A stretch of DNA of 64,000 nt from NCBI RefSeq assembly GCF_963678635.1, contig NC_087067.1, positions 22,453,547-22,517,546 on the forward strand, read 5' to 3'. The DNA is from Symsagittifera roscoffensis (taxonomy: Eukaryota > Xenacoelomorpha > Acoela > Convolutidae). Positions 21,761-32,945 of the stretch are shown in pieces. The translations under genes were made by a program, and so were the position numbers. A model generated the notes under the pieces. The model did not search any database. It was not told where the DNA came from and saw only the letters and a program-made list of their open reading frames with translations. Each line of letters begins with the position of its first letter. Position 1 is the stretch's first letter.

Positions 21761-24337
21761 AATTATTAATTTTTCTCCAACTCCTTTTTCTAGTAATCTC
21801 AAATCAAAACATTAACCCTTCCCCTCGTACAGGACCACAAGATTTATTAGTAACACATTACGATTGTGAAGAAAATGAACAAAAAACACTACATAAATAT
21901 GCAATAAATCAAGTATCACAATGTAAAACAGAACCACAAGCTATAGAAACCACAGATGTAATAGCAACACTCTATTCAAAAGCCCGAGCAACAACAGTTA
22001 CAGGTTATAAATTCACAGCAACATTTTCCGAAAAGAAAGTACATTGTTCACAAGTCTCGAACGGAAACAAAAACCGACTTGACCATGAATCATTCTATCA
22101 AAGTAATATAGAACGTCTTTTACATCTCAATCCCGACGATTGTAAAAATGAATTACTTAGACTAAACATCACACAAAATAAAAACTCCGCTAGAAAGTTA
22201 GTTAATTTTCAAGTTTTTCCAGACTCTGTACATCAATCACAACTTGAAAGACACCAAGGACATATAAAACTAGACGAAAAATACCCGTATAACGGCGCAC
22301 ACGGACGATTAACCTATGACCTACACGATAAACATTGGATACCACACATTGGTATAAATGACCCATCAAACTGCAAAGCAGACACAAAAAATAAAGGATA
22401 CCAAGAAATAATGTTTTTTGATTGGAAAATACAACTCGAAAAAATACAACTAACACGAGATTTATCAGATAATACAATGATCTATCAAGGAATCCGATTA
22501 CCTTGTAAAAATGATCAAGGTTATTGCGACCCTACAACGAGAACACAAGCAACAATTGTTTGGTTCCCCGAAGATACATGTACAACATTTCAAGTAGCAA
22601 AAATACACGCTCGTATGATAAAATTTCACGAAAAATATTTTATACAATCAATTCCATATGAACAAGTCCATCCATCACGAAAACTAAGTTCTAATTTTAG
22701 AAACATAGACAATATAGAAAATAAATTGACACGTTTTCAAATATATCAAGAAACAGAACTTGCATGTAAATACAGGAATCCACTTCACAGAACACAATAC
22801 TCTGAAATATTAGTTGAATACGAAAAAGGATTCGACATGACCACTGGAAAAGTAAAAATCGACCCATATGCCACAGGTCATCCTCTAAACGAAGGAACAT
22901 CCTATATACCAGTTAATTTTGAAAAAAGCAACGGACAACCTGGTGGACATCTAAAACCCCATGACACCAGAAGCACACGCTTACAAGAATTATCACTAAT
23001 GAATACTACATATTTCGGTAATATCCACTATGATATTCATTTAGATATGAAACTAGATTATACAATTAGCCGAATTTTTCAAGAAATGTCACTCTCCGAA
23101 TTAGAAACACTACACCACCTATGCGAATTAGAACGAACACAAATATTACAATCACTTGCACTAGCAGTATTAAAAATACCCTATGCAGGATACTTATTAT
23201 CTGGAAATAGATCAAATTTTTTAGACTATGAAGGAAACATCTTATGGTTTTATACTTGTACTAAAAAAGTATCACCACTATACGTTTTTGAAGATAAACG
23301 ATGTTATAAAAGAATCCCTATATACACTTTCACGAAGAACCTATTTCTGGGATACCGCAGTCCCATGTGGATCAGAAAACAGCCACAATGTAGTACAACT
23401 AAACCCTGATGAAAATAAATATTATCTTCTCACTCCATATCCCACATTAATGCAATCACTCAAAAAATTTTCACCAGAAAGCATTCGCGCTATTGCTCGA
23501 AACCCAAATATAGACTTACAATCAATAGGAATCTATTCAAAATCAGATATTCAACATCACATTAGAACACAACAATTCCAAGAATTATTAACACAAATGG
23601 ACACTATACAAAGACAATCAATAGACCAAAATTTACGCAAACTTGCAGAAACCGCAGGATTTGCCGATATCTACACGCAAGACTATAGCGGATATTTTAA
23701 AGACATTAAAGATTATATATATCTAAACGGTGAAAAATACCGTCCCCAAGATATATCACCAATTAACATTTTTAGCTTTGTTACACTCAAAAATGAGATC
23801 CTCGATTTTCTAGGATGGCCCTACTACATCTTAGAAAAATTGACTATTTTATACGCAATGTTTAACTTTATTGGATTTCTTTTCTCACTTTTAAAAGGAA
23901 TCTACAACACATGTGCTATACACACACAAGTCAATCGACAGGCAAGTGTAGCACGCATACTCTTTGCAGGATTTTTTGGAATCTTTTCTACATCTATAAA
24001 CAAAATTCTTTTAGACGCACAAATAAAAGAATATAACACAAAAATAGCAACACGACAAAATACATACGACGAAGAACATAACAATGTAGACATAACGCCA
24101 ACGGCACCACAATTACCACCCCTACCAAATAACCATCCACTATCCCTAGTCCCACGAAATTTTCGAAACTTAGCCATCACACATAATCCAAATTTTCGAC
24201 TCACCACATCACAAAGTCCCATTCAACATATAATGACACACCAGTCACAAGATGATAATACTTATGAACAAATTATTGAACAACCCCATACCACCGCTTT
24301 TCAGTCTCAAAATAATCATTTTTTTAGCCCACGATGA
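21748..24337 (+). CDS. env: Envelope glycoprotein, in two overlapping frames (21748-23409 and 23228-24337)
   Basis: The first frame (553 codons) begins with a signal peptide (LKLLIFLQLLFLVIS) and has a Cys-rich ectodomain with a YDCEENEQ start. The second frame continues with Gln/Leu-rich helical stretches and a membrane-spanning region near residues 195-225 (about YAMFNFIGFLFSLLKG), then a cytoplasmic tail. A +1 change is needed; likeness to a decayed copy near 44.16-44.29 kb puts it at about 23325-23345, before the first stop. It may be a lesion or sequence error; I do not restore it. The N-terminal Cys pattern recalls glycoproteins of chuvirus/mononegavirus type seen in some invertebrate retroelements (inference, low certainty). 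Predicted role: membrane fusion of element particles. It ends in ATGA, shared with ORFY. Confidence 0.7.
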
Positions 24338-26139
24338 GCCGCCAACTTGGATCACTACACCGATCAAATTCCCACCCAACCAATCTTACCTCTCCAATCC
24401 CAATAATACCACTTTTTGCTTTTCCGCCACCCGATTTTCCATCTAGTAACGTAACATCAGGCATGAATTCCGATACTAATTCACACATCTCAGTTTTATA
24501 TTCCATCTCACAACTCAATAACCCGAATATTGAAACCCCCGATGAATTTGCCGACTCAGAACCATCCCCATCCAATAATTTTCATAACTCTTCTAATTTT
24601 TCTCAACCCCCTTTTCAACCCATATTATCCAATAACCCTGACCCAATCACTCCCACACCCTCTTATGCTTCCCAAGTTACCCCAACCTACTCCTCATACC
24701 ATTCTGACCAATCATCTCATTCTCCAGACACCCCCCGAATCTCCCCAGAGCTAGATAATTTTATTACCCTTCAACAACAACCCTACCACCTTAATACCCC
24801 AACCATAAACCAAATCTCCTCCACAATAAATTCATCCAACCCCCCTACCCCTACACCCTCTTCAAATTATACTGAATCATTAGCACCATCATCCACATCA
24901 ACTGAATCTTCACTCAACACTAATAGAGCTTACCGCACTTTTAAAAGAAATTTCCCCAACCATCCTTTCCCAGCAAAACCAGGAACAGCCCGTGAATACA
25001 TCAACCACCCCAAGCATACTAACACAAAAGAATTTTTAGCCATCACCTTACCCTCATTCCCACAATACACATTAAACACCCCCCACGACACTAACGAAAC
25101 ACGCAACTTCGTAGATGAATACGTTTTAATGCCCACTCTCTCTTGGACCTCATATTATCATTTTACTAACCCTCTTTGCTTACCATTATCTTACACTCAC
25201 ATCGATATAGAGCGAAATACGGACATGCTATATCGACTCACTACACCACTAACCGCTAGACAATTTACTTACGTTGGATATAAAAAATCACTAAAAACAC
25301 ACACTGCACCTAGAGCTAACGAATATACACTCGAATACTATGATCACAACATCATCAGAGCTAACCAAGATCAATTCTTAGACGACGATCGCTTCGCTAA
25401 TCCACAAATTACTGAGAAATTTTTCATCAAGACACCATATATATTTACACTAAACATCTTCGACCGAAAGTTTGATCACATTATTTCAGAAGCACTAACA
25501 GACACACAAGCATACGAAAGTTTCAAAGAACGCTTCCAAATATTTTCACTAACCTTTCATTTCCTTGCACCACACGAAAGAGATTTACACTGCTCACACG
25601 ATATTATGTTGCGCACTAAACAAACCCACACATATAGTTATTATCGCTTCATCCAAAATCACTTTGACCTACACACACCCTCTAGACAACCACACCATCG
25701 TTTTCAATTCATTAATTCCAAATACACTTCACCATTTTTCCTAAATTTCACATACTGTATTAAAGATACTAACCTTCATGGTATTCTTCGTAATTATGAC
25801 CCCATAACCCAAATGTACATCTTCTGTCCCATCACCAAGACCTTCAACGCCGAAGAATCCCGACCCTTCCTTCTCCCGCACGAGTTTGTACAACCCATAG
25901 AAATCCCAATTTTAGAATTCATCCACAACACTAAATTCAATCACAAATTATATAATCTAATCCAAAACACACCTTATGAGTTTGCAGTTGGCACTGAAGA
26001 ACTAACCACTATTAAGGCACTTCAATTGCTTTGGCCACTGCTTCAGACTAAAAATATCATCCGCATCTTAGCTAAACTACTAACAACTTCAGAACTAATT
26101 CACGACATTTTCCCCCACGGTTTTTTCCCCGACGACTAA
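24334..26139 (+). CDS. ORFY: 601 aa protein after env, unrecognised
   Basis: An intact frame starting on the ATG of an ATGA overlap with the env stop (24334-24337), a layout typical of termination-reinitiation. Residues 1 to about 200 are Pro/Ser/Thr/Asn-rich and probably disordered. From about 200 to 601 the sequence looks folded, with many aromatic and charged residues and short hydrophobic strands, for example near the start of that part (TFKRNFPNHPFPAKPG) and at the C-terminal helical end (LLWPLLQ...ILAKLL). No signal peptide, membrane helix, zinc finger or nuclease motif was seen. A gene beyond env is not a normal part of Ty3/gypsy elements. Its intact 601-codon frame inside a recent insertion suggests selection. 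Function unknown; an accessory role against host defence or in assembly is only a guess. Confidence 0.7.
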   Translation: MSRQLGSLHRSNSHPTNLTSPIPIIPLFAFPPPDFPSSNVTSGMNSDTNSHISVLYSISQLNNPNIETPDEFADSEPSPSNNFHNSSNFSQPPFQPILSNNPDPITPTPSYASQVTPTYSSYHSDQSSHSPDTPRISPELDNFITLQQQPYHLNTPTINQISSTINSSNPPTPTPSSNYTESLAPSSTSTESSLNTNRAYRTFKRNFPNHPFPAKPGTAREYINHPKHTNTKEFLAITLPSFPQYTLNTPHDTNETRNFVDEYVLMPTLSWTSYYHFTNPLCLPLSYTHIDIERNTDMLYRLTTPLTARQFTYVGYKKSLKTHTAPRANEYTLEYYDHNIIRANQDQFLDDDRFANPQITEKFFIKTPYIFTLNIFDRKFDHIISEALTDTQAYESFKERFQIFSLTFHFLAPHERDLHCSHDIMLRTKQTHTYSYYRFIQNHFDLHTPSRQPHHRFQFINSKYTSPFFLNFTYCIKDTNLHGILRNYDPITQMYIFCPITKTFNAEESRPFLLPHEFVQPIEIPILEFIHNTKFNHKLYNLIQNTPYEFAVGTEELTTIKALQLLWPLLQTKNIIRILAKLLTTSELIHDIFPHGFFPDD

Positions 26140-26142
26140 CAG

Positions 26143-26221
26143 GTAAGTATGAATTAAATGAATATAACTAACTAATTGAAATATTAAAAAACTCACCATA
26201 CTTTATCCATGTTTTCTTTAG
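26143..26221 (+). promoter_or_regulatory. Candidate 79 nt mini-intron just after the ORFY stop
   Basis: CAG|GTAAGTATG (donor at 26143) follows the ORFY stop by 3 nt. TTTTCTTTAG ends at 26221, with CTAAC-like branch sites between. This is the best donor match noticed in the element. Use is inferred. Confidence 0.35.
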
Positions 26222-27753
26222 ATTTTTAGCCTTCATCCGACGATCACCTACAAAAACCACAAAAAACAAATAAAGATCGCAAATTTCATCAAACAGACTT
26301 CAACAATTCTATTAATCTCTTACACTTATAAATTTATAAATTTAATACCAATGCAGTAAATTCATTTCTAAAATTTTCCCCACAAGCAGTAAATTTAATT
26401 ATGATGAAAATTTGTAACTTAAAATTCCCCCATAACTAGCAGTAAATTTCCAAATTCTATGCAGTAAATTAATAAAATGCAATTGCAGTACTAACCTTTT
26501 GATATTTTCATTCATTCGCACAGAAATTCTATCCACACTCGCACAGCTCGCCCACGAAGAATTGTTTAAAATAATGAATTTCAGTTTCAAGTTTTCACAC
26601 TCAACAACTCTAACATATAATAACATGTTTCAAACTTTCCTTTAACCCGGTTGGAAAGGAATCATATACTAAACAAAACTAACCAACGCAGCTTACTAAA
26701 TACCACAAATCATAGAATAACAGCATGACTAAGAAAAGGAAACCAACGGTACCCAAACCGGATTAACCCAGTTTAAAACTGGATAATTTATTCTTTTGAA
26801 GACTATTATAAAGTCTAAGAAAGAAATAATAAAACACAAAAAAGTCGAAAGACAAACCCATACCACAAACAATTTGATTTTTGAAAAAAGGACACAACCA
26901 ACAAAACATAAGAAAAACCACAACAAACCCAACATAAAACGTTGTCACATAACAGGACCCCTCACAAAAACCGCATGAAATCATACTCCCACTCCTGGCC
27001 TAACCCACCAGGAAGGACGTCCTGAGCATGCTCTATAGCCGGCCAAACCCACCGCGCTACATCCACGCTTTGTGACCACACCTCTATTTTTAATAAGAGC
27101 TACTCAAGTGTGAGTAACTCTTCAAAATAACCGAACTAAAACAAAAAGCTTTTGTGAAAACAACTAACTAAAATCATAATTAAAAAATATTAAACTAATA
27201 AATGTTTTATAAAATGTAAATTACATTATGCAATACATAGATCAGAATACAACACCAAGGACGAACATCTAAAGACAAAACGACCCCACTACACTCGAGA
27301 GAGAATGACCAACCACAATCGATATGCCACTCACAATCACAACTCAAAGGATTTAGAGTACGACTTGACTTCGCAGAAAAGGACTTCATTGAACTAGACC
27401 AATGACCACCTCGATGTTCAAGTATACGTACAGATCCGAGTAACCAGGCATCCCCTCCACGCACAATCTCCACGCCATTCCCAAACTAGACCAGACACAA
27501 AAGAAGTTCTCCACGCAGAACAGAAAAACCTGACATAGCCAACCATTCTGAAATCAGATTTGAGTTTGTTGCGAAGACTTAGTCGTTGTCACTAGAAGAC
27601 ACAACGTCTTATGTCTCTAACTCCAGCTTCCTGGAACTTCTTTAACAAAAAGGAAACAGAAGAAATAAGATGTTCGCCAAACACCAACTTCCATCATCCA
27701 TCCTTCGAATTGCAGAAGAACTATTCTAAAAAACTCTGTAAAACCCGGATGGG
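26222..27753 (+). other. 3' untranslated part of the element
   Basis: No ORF of note. At 26350-26490 GCAGTAAATT-type units recur five times (one is GCAGTACTAA), also seen once in the decayed relative near 45275. At 26998-27052 a GC-richer block has GGCCTAACCCACC and GGCCAAACCCACC flanking two palindromes, AGGACGTCCT (27014-27023) and GAGCATGCTC (27024-27033). A similar block survives at about 47712-47765, suggesting conserved RNA structure. A purine-rich tract lies at 27648-27670. The bases before the 3' LTR (CGGATGGG, 27746-27753) are a weak polypurine tract. Confidence 0.5.
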
Positions 27754-28163
27754 TGGAACCTGATCTAAACTACATTTTATGATTGGATAATTTAGATATT
27801 TTACCAATGTAAAGTATTTAATATTAACCAATCATGATCCATCTAACTAACAACCCACTTATTTGTAAGTGCTGAAGTTACTTGTAATTTCAGCACCAGA
27901 GAGATTTGAATTTAACTTAGAAATTAGTTGGACTCTCCCGAGCACTTCAGCAGCCGCAATAAACCAGTATACCCTAGATCTATTGAGCCTAGCAGAGACT
28001 AGTTAAACAACCTGAGACTAGATAGTATAAGAGTAAGATTAGGATCGGTATTAGACTAAGAAGTTGCACGAATCTATCCGGCCGAAAATAAGATAGCGTG
28101 ACGAGCAGACGGTGTACCCTATCCGAAATTACTCTATGAGTTAACCAAGACGGTCCTAACTCA
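27754..28163 (+). repeat. 3' LTR (410 bp)
   Basis: By eye identical to the 5' LTR, ending CTAACTCA and followed by the target duplication TATC (28164-28167). AATAAA at 27958-27963 would direct 3' end formation. Confidence 0.97.
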
Positions 28164-28167
28164 TATC

Positions 28168-29416
28168 TTTCGTTTTATTTTGTTACTTACGTTTTATTAC
28201 TTACGTTTTACTGCGATTTTATAACCTATTCAACTTTAGCTCAAAATCACCGATTACTAAGGCAAAATAATTTTGTAAAGTAACCGATAACACACTTCAA
28301 CCCTTCAAATGATGCTCAAGTTGAACAAGGGGGAACAAAAAAGCCCTTTTTCAATGTTGGTTATAAATGACTTTTTTCCAATTCACGTCCTAACAGTTTC
28401 GTACTTTAGACTTCAAACCTTGCCCTCGGAATGTTCTGACCGCCCTTTAAAATTGATGAAAAAAGTTTGATCGAAAACAAATTGATGAAATTTTCGAATA
28501 AAGAAACTTAAGGTTTTTGAAACCCCCGAGACGCTTTGTAGAGTACAAAGTGATCTACTTGTCTAGTAACGGCAAAATAGGACAAATTATCTTCTTCAGT
28601 TTATTTTATTTCACTCATTTCTATTTTCCTTTTCTTTTTGTTGGCTATACTTTATGAACTCAAATCACATGGCATAAGAAAAATTGAAGCACAACCAAAG
28701 TTGGCTAACGCCATAAGGCTGAAAAATAAACAAAAATTTTTATGAATGAAATGATTAAAAGACTTTTATGAAAATGAATTTTATGGCAGAAAGTATAGTT
28801 TAAAGATAAAGATTACAACTAAAAAAATAATTGATATGTATGGTTAGTTTCATTTTCAAAATCCCAAAATTGATAAAAAGCACCGCTCAAAATATCAAAA
28901 AGCTCAAAAAAAATTTACGATAACTTTTTGAGAAACATCTTTGAAGTATGTACGACTAGCATTCATCCGTAGAAGTACATTATGAAATAATTTTATAATG
29001 TTTTAATTAAAGGCAATAATCCGAACACTTGAATGTTGGTCGCTTTAATTTTGAATGGAAAAACTTATTAAGAGTAAGAAATTGTCCAACAAAATTAACC
29101 TAAAAATCCGATTCGACAGTTTTTTTTAAAAAGTCCTGGAAAAAGTATATGTCGTGAAAAAACATTGCTGCCCTGGTTGATCTACATACATTATGGTAGT
29201 CATACGAATCTATACAATTTTTCTATGAAAAAATGCATGATATACAACTCTCGTATATGGGAATTGTATGAGAAGTATTCTTTTATAATGAAGTTGTATG
29301 ATCATATATGAAAGTTGCGATTTTGAAAATCAAACGTATTCCAGACAAAGCCACGAATTCCAACAACAGAATTTTTCAAAATGGGAGCTATGTGACCGTA
29401 CGCAAACATTTATTTT
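28168..29416. other. Right flank of the LTR element; no gene, repeat traces
   Basis: AT-rich. GGAATGTTCTGACCGCCC at about 28427 is a diverged end of repeat D or E. At 29171-29310 a fragment of TIR repeat F (CCCTGGTTGA, then 'attgtatg' units) is present. No ORF of interest. Confidence 0.45.
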
Positions 29417-29950
29417 TTTTGTTCCGACTTTCGATACGAAAGTAACGGAATAATTGTGCTCGGGGTGGGTTTTTTTTCTTCAGACAAATTTCAACTTTTT
29501 AACTACCCATTTTTGACGGAATTTTTAAATATCATTCAAAAGGTATTGCTGTTCTGAGCTTAAATTTGAAAAGATAATTCACCCGTGATCATTTTTTGTG
29601 AAGTTATGGGGGTTTAAAGACTGACATTTTGGTCAATAAGGGACAAATAACGCGCGATATATTTCGCGCTATTAACGCGTAAGCGGAGATTTGATCCGTC
29701 TTATAAATCACTCCAAAGTGGTTCAAGGCAGCTTAATTGCCATAATTGATTAGTTAATAGGAGCGAAATCTATTCTTTTGTACTTTATATGGCGTGTGAT
29801 TGGATGATTTTCATTGAAAAAATTTCAAATTAAAAAAAAATTTTAATTTTATTTTATTACGTTTAATATGTTGATATTTTTTATGTAATTACTGCTCCAT
29901 AAATCTTAAAAGGCAGTCGGAACATTCAGGGCTTCGCCCTGATACGAGCA
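29417..29950 (-). repeat. Dispersed repeat D, copy 2 (reverse orientation)
   Basis: On the minus strand it begins near GCTCGTATCAGGGC (about 29950), with the hairpin CAGGGC-GAA-GCCCTG and AATGTTCCGACTG, and ends at the inverted repeat GTTCCGACTTTCG...CGAAAGTAACGGAA (29422-29450). The hairpin loop differs from copy 1 while the stem is kept. Confidence 0.6.
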
Positions 29951-31000
29951 GTCTTGTTTTGTTTGATTTTTAAGTGATCTACCATGAGCCAATTTGGACA
30001 AAGAAATTCTAAGGCAGATTATCTGTGAGTTTATTGGTACTTGGCCTATGGATTGTTCTCAATCAAGAAAATTTTTGGGCATTGCATTCCAGGGTAAACG
30101 AGAAAAATGAAAGCAAAACACAAATACGATTTATCTACTGATTCATTTATATCAAACAAAAGACCACAGATTTTCATTTTGGAAGAATGTTATTCATACA
30201 TTTCTCATATATGAGAAAATGCTAAAATTAGATTTTTCATGCTAATTTTTAATTGTATGAAAGGCAAGGGTCAATTTAAAAAAATTGCATGACCAGCATT
30301 ATTTGTCAACGCGGACGTATAGTACAATTTTCTAACAACTTCAACTGAAAATATTCACTGATTCGGCAACGAAACTTCACAAAGGTGAAATATATTGCGT
30401 TTGAAGCTTAAGACTGACGGAAAAAAGTTAACTCTGTTATATAGTGTTTGCAGTTTGCGAATGGCAGAAATAAAAAAAACATTGCTGCTAAAGTCGATAT
30501 CCTACTCTGACCTTGTGTTCTAATATGGATTTATTTGTCCTTGTTTGACTAAAAACTATGCCCAAGCATTACCATGGCCACTTTTCATGCAGTTTACGAA
30601 TAAAATGCGATCGTCGATCATGCAGTATAAGGCCTATATTTCAAAAAAAGAGCTCAGCTGGTACACTATTTTCCATTTCATTGTAAAATGGCTGGCAATA
30701 TATTGATAATTTTGATTTAATAGGACGCTTTACGTTTGAGGGGACATCAAAATTGCGGAGTGATTATCCCAACCTGAAGAGATAAGTCTCAAGTTCGAAG
30801 TCCGATGATAACTTTACAAAAAATAGGTGAAAAATTCTTAAGTTTTGAGTGATGTGACAAAAAGGGGGCTTAACATGGGATAAGGGAAAAATTGAAAACA
30901 AAAATAACAATATGCGTAGCCAAAATAAATTTATTTTGCAATTTTCTCATATAACGTGCCGTAAATCAAAACTAACAGTGAATTTGTGAAAAAAAAACTG
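29951..31000. other. No gene recognised; fragment of repeat F near 30190-30300
   Basis: AT-rich. Short pieces resembling the 'catatatgagaaaatg' and 'attgtatgaaa' units of repeat F occur near 30200. Nothing else was recognised. Confidence 0.4.
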
Positions 31001-31933
31001 CCCGGGTTGACCAAAAATGTTTGTCATACACTTTTCATATACGAAAAAATGCTTATCATACAATTTCGTACAATTCCATAGAAGCAGAAAAAGTTAGGAA
31101 TACTCTAAAATGAGATTTTTTTTCATATATGGAAATTGTAGGATGAGCATTTTTTCATCAACAAAAAATTGATTTTAAACTTTGTTTCTTAAAATTTTTG
31201 GGATGTGTTCGTGACCGAACACAAGTGACTAAAACCATGGCTTACTGAAAACTAAACCCCCCAAAGGGTTGATCGGCTGGCATTTACAATGCATTGGAAA
31301 CGACCTGAATTGTGTAAGAATTCTCTTCACGAATCATACACGGAAAGCATCAAACTTTTAGATTTTTGCAAAATTTTCATAGACGATTATTCTTAAAATT
31401 AAAATTTTCAAAATATTAGACATTGATCAAGGCATATATGAACATGCCATACAAAAACATAGTAGTTTTTAGCCTGTTTGAAAAAAAATTATCAAGAGAA
31501 ACGGAAAAAAATTCAATTTTTGTGTATCCAGGACTACGTTATGCAGACAAAAAAAAATAAAATTTGCGTGCAAAATTTTTTTTTTGGAAAAAATTAGTTT
31601 GAGTGCAAAATTCAATTTGCGGTTGAAAAAAAACAGAACAAAATTTTTGGGGCAATTTCAAAATTACTTCGAGAATTTTTTGTTGTCGCCATCAAAAAAA
31701 TGCTAGTCATACACTTTTCATATATGGAAATTGTATAATAACAATTTTTTTCCAAAAAAGAAACATAGTTTTTTTTTTCATCGCCAGACTGTTTTATTTG
31801 ATTCAAATAGTCACAGAAACTAGTTCGAATCTTTTTTTCAATTTTTTTGAAATTGTATGAAAAATGTATGAGTAGAATTTTCGGTGTATGGAATTGTAAG
31901 ATAAGCATTTTCGGTTCAGTGAGTTAAGTCCGG
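31001..31933 (+). mobile_element. Dispersed TIR repeat F, copy 2
   Basis: Starts CCCGGGTTGACC (31001) and ends near GTTAAGTCCGG (31933). It follows copy 1 (5615-6572) through nearly its whole length, including 'gggatgtgttcgtgac', 'gcatttacaatgcattgg' and 'ccaggactacgttatgcag'. Confidence 0.6.
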
Positions 31934-32119
31934 ATGCATTTTGTTGAAAATTTCACACTAATTTAGGGAAAAAAATTAAATTATAATTATAATTGATTAA
32001 AATTGATGAAAAGGGATTATATTGATTGGTATTCAAATATTTTTATGATAACGGTTTTTTGAAAATATTACAGAGGTTTTTCACTCTAAGTATAGCCTAT
32101 AACTTGTCTTAAATGTTTA
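31934..32119. other. No gene recognised
   Basis: AT-rich spacer between repeat F copy 2 and the duplicated block at 32120. Confidence 0.4.
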
Positions 32120-32945
32120 ATAAAAATCAATTCCAGGCGGATGCTTACATTATTAACACTGTGAAACCAAAACCAAAATTTAGTTTTAATTTTCTGGTCA
32201 AAAAATTTGCAGTTTTTAAAGTAGAGTTGGCAAAGGGCTCCAACTAATTTACTACGGGGCGTACGTTTAGTTTTCCACTGTGCTATGGTTTTTTTTACTA
32301 GTAGTTGGTTGGAATTGGTGGCGTCCCTCATGCTTGAAAGACCGAATGCTTGAAATTAATTTTAGCTTACTTTCAGCCAATCAGAATTGAGTATTCAAAA
32401 TCTCAAAGTAAATCGCGAAAATCTCAAAGTAAGAAAATAAATCCAGGCCTTTAGTGTTAATTTTGACCGATTAGATAATAAGCAGATGAGTTTTGAAGAC
32501 TGAAAAATTCTTATGATTTTGACCTCGTTAATACTGATGATTATCTGACTGTTATTGCGGTTGTAACTCGCAATTTGTAAAATTTTTGATTATTTTCCAC
32601 TGATTTTATACATTTTCTGTTAATATTGACTTCGATTTTGTGAGAACGGCATTTAGCCAATAGAATCGCTTAGCGATTTTGATTGGTTGAAATTTTTCAA
32701 GCATTCGGTCCTTCAAGCATGAGAACCCTCCCCGATCGAATTCATTTAGAAATTAAATTTTTAATAAAAATCAGTTCCACTTGGCTGCTAAATTTGTTAA
32801 CATTGTGAAACCAAAAGAAAAACGTAATTGTTTTTCTGGTCAAAGAATTTGCAGCTTTGAAGGAAGAGTGGACAAAGGGGCTTCGAATAACTTACAACTG
32901 GGTGTTAGTTTACTTTTTCACTGGGCATTTGTGTTTTTGTTACTG
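32120..32945. repeat. Direct duplication (about 170 bp, 32120-32290 and 32768-32940) around a TIR element
   Basis: The two blocks share AAAAATCARTTCCA, 'gtgaaaccaaa', 'ttttctggtcaaa' and 'tttgcag', with moderate divergence. Between them sits the element at 32327-32723. The ORFs in the two blocks are in different strands or frames, so I do not call genes. Confidence 0.5.
32327..32723. mobile_element. TIR element / MITE with 29 bp ends
   Basis: The left arm CTCATGCTTGAAAGACCGAA... (32327-32355) is the near-perfect reverse complement of the right arm (32695-32723), with a single mismatch seen. The element is 397 bp, with no transposase ORF and no clear target duplication. Confidence 0.75.

Larger units (their letters stand above)
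9287..28167 (+). mobile_element. Full-length 18.9 kb env-bearing Ty3/gypsy-type LTR retrotransposon, including 4 bp target duplication
   Basis: The element proper is 9291-28163, with TATC at 9287-9290 and 28164-28167. Seen in order: 5' LTR, primer-binding site, 1.25 kb leader, ORF1, Gag with a CCHC knuckle, protease, RT-RNaseH-integrase, ORFX, Env, ORFY, 1.6 kb 3' untranslated part and 3' LTR. RT before integrase, a GPY/F-like tail and a CCHC Gag place it in Ty3/gypsy (Metaviridae). The + strand is strongly A-rich and G-poor from LTR to LTR. Neighbouring ORFs overlap by a few to a few hundred bases, so translation is virus-like. Identical LTRs imply a recent insertion. Known Ty3/gypsy elements with env are usually about half this length. 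It is annotated here as an endogenous invertebrate element. Confidence 0.95.
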
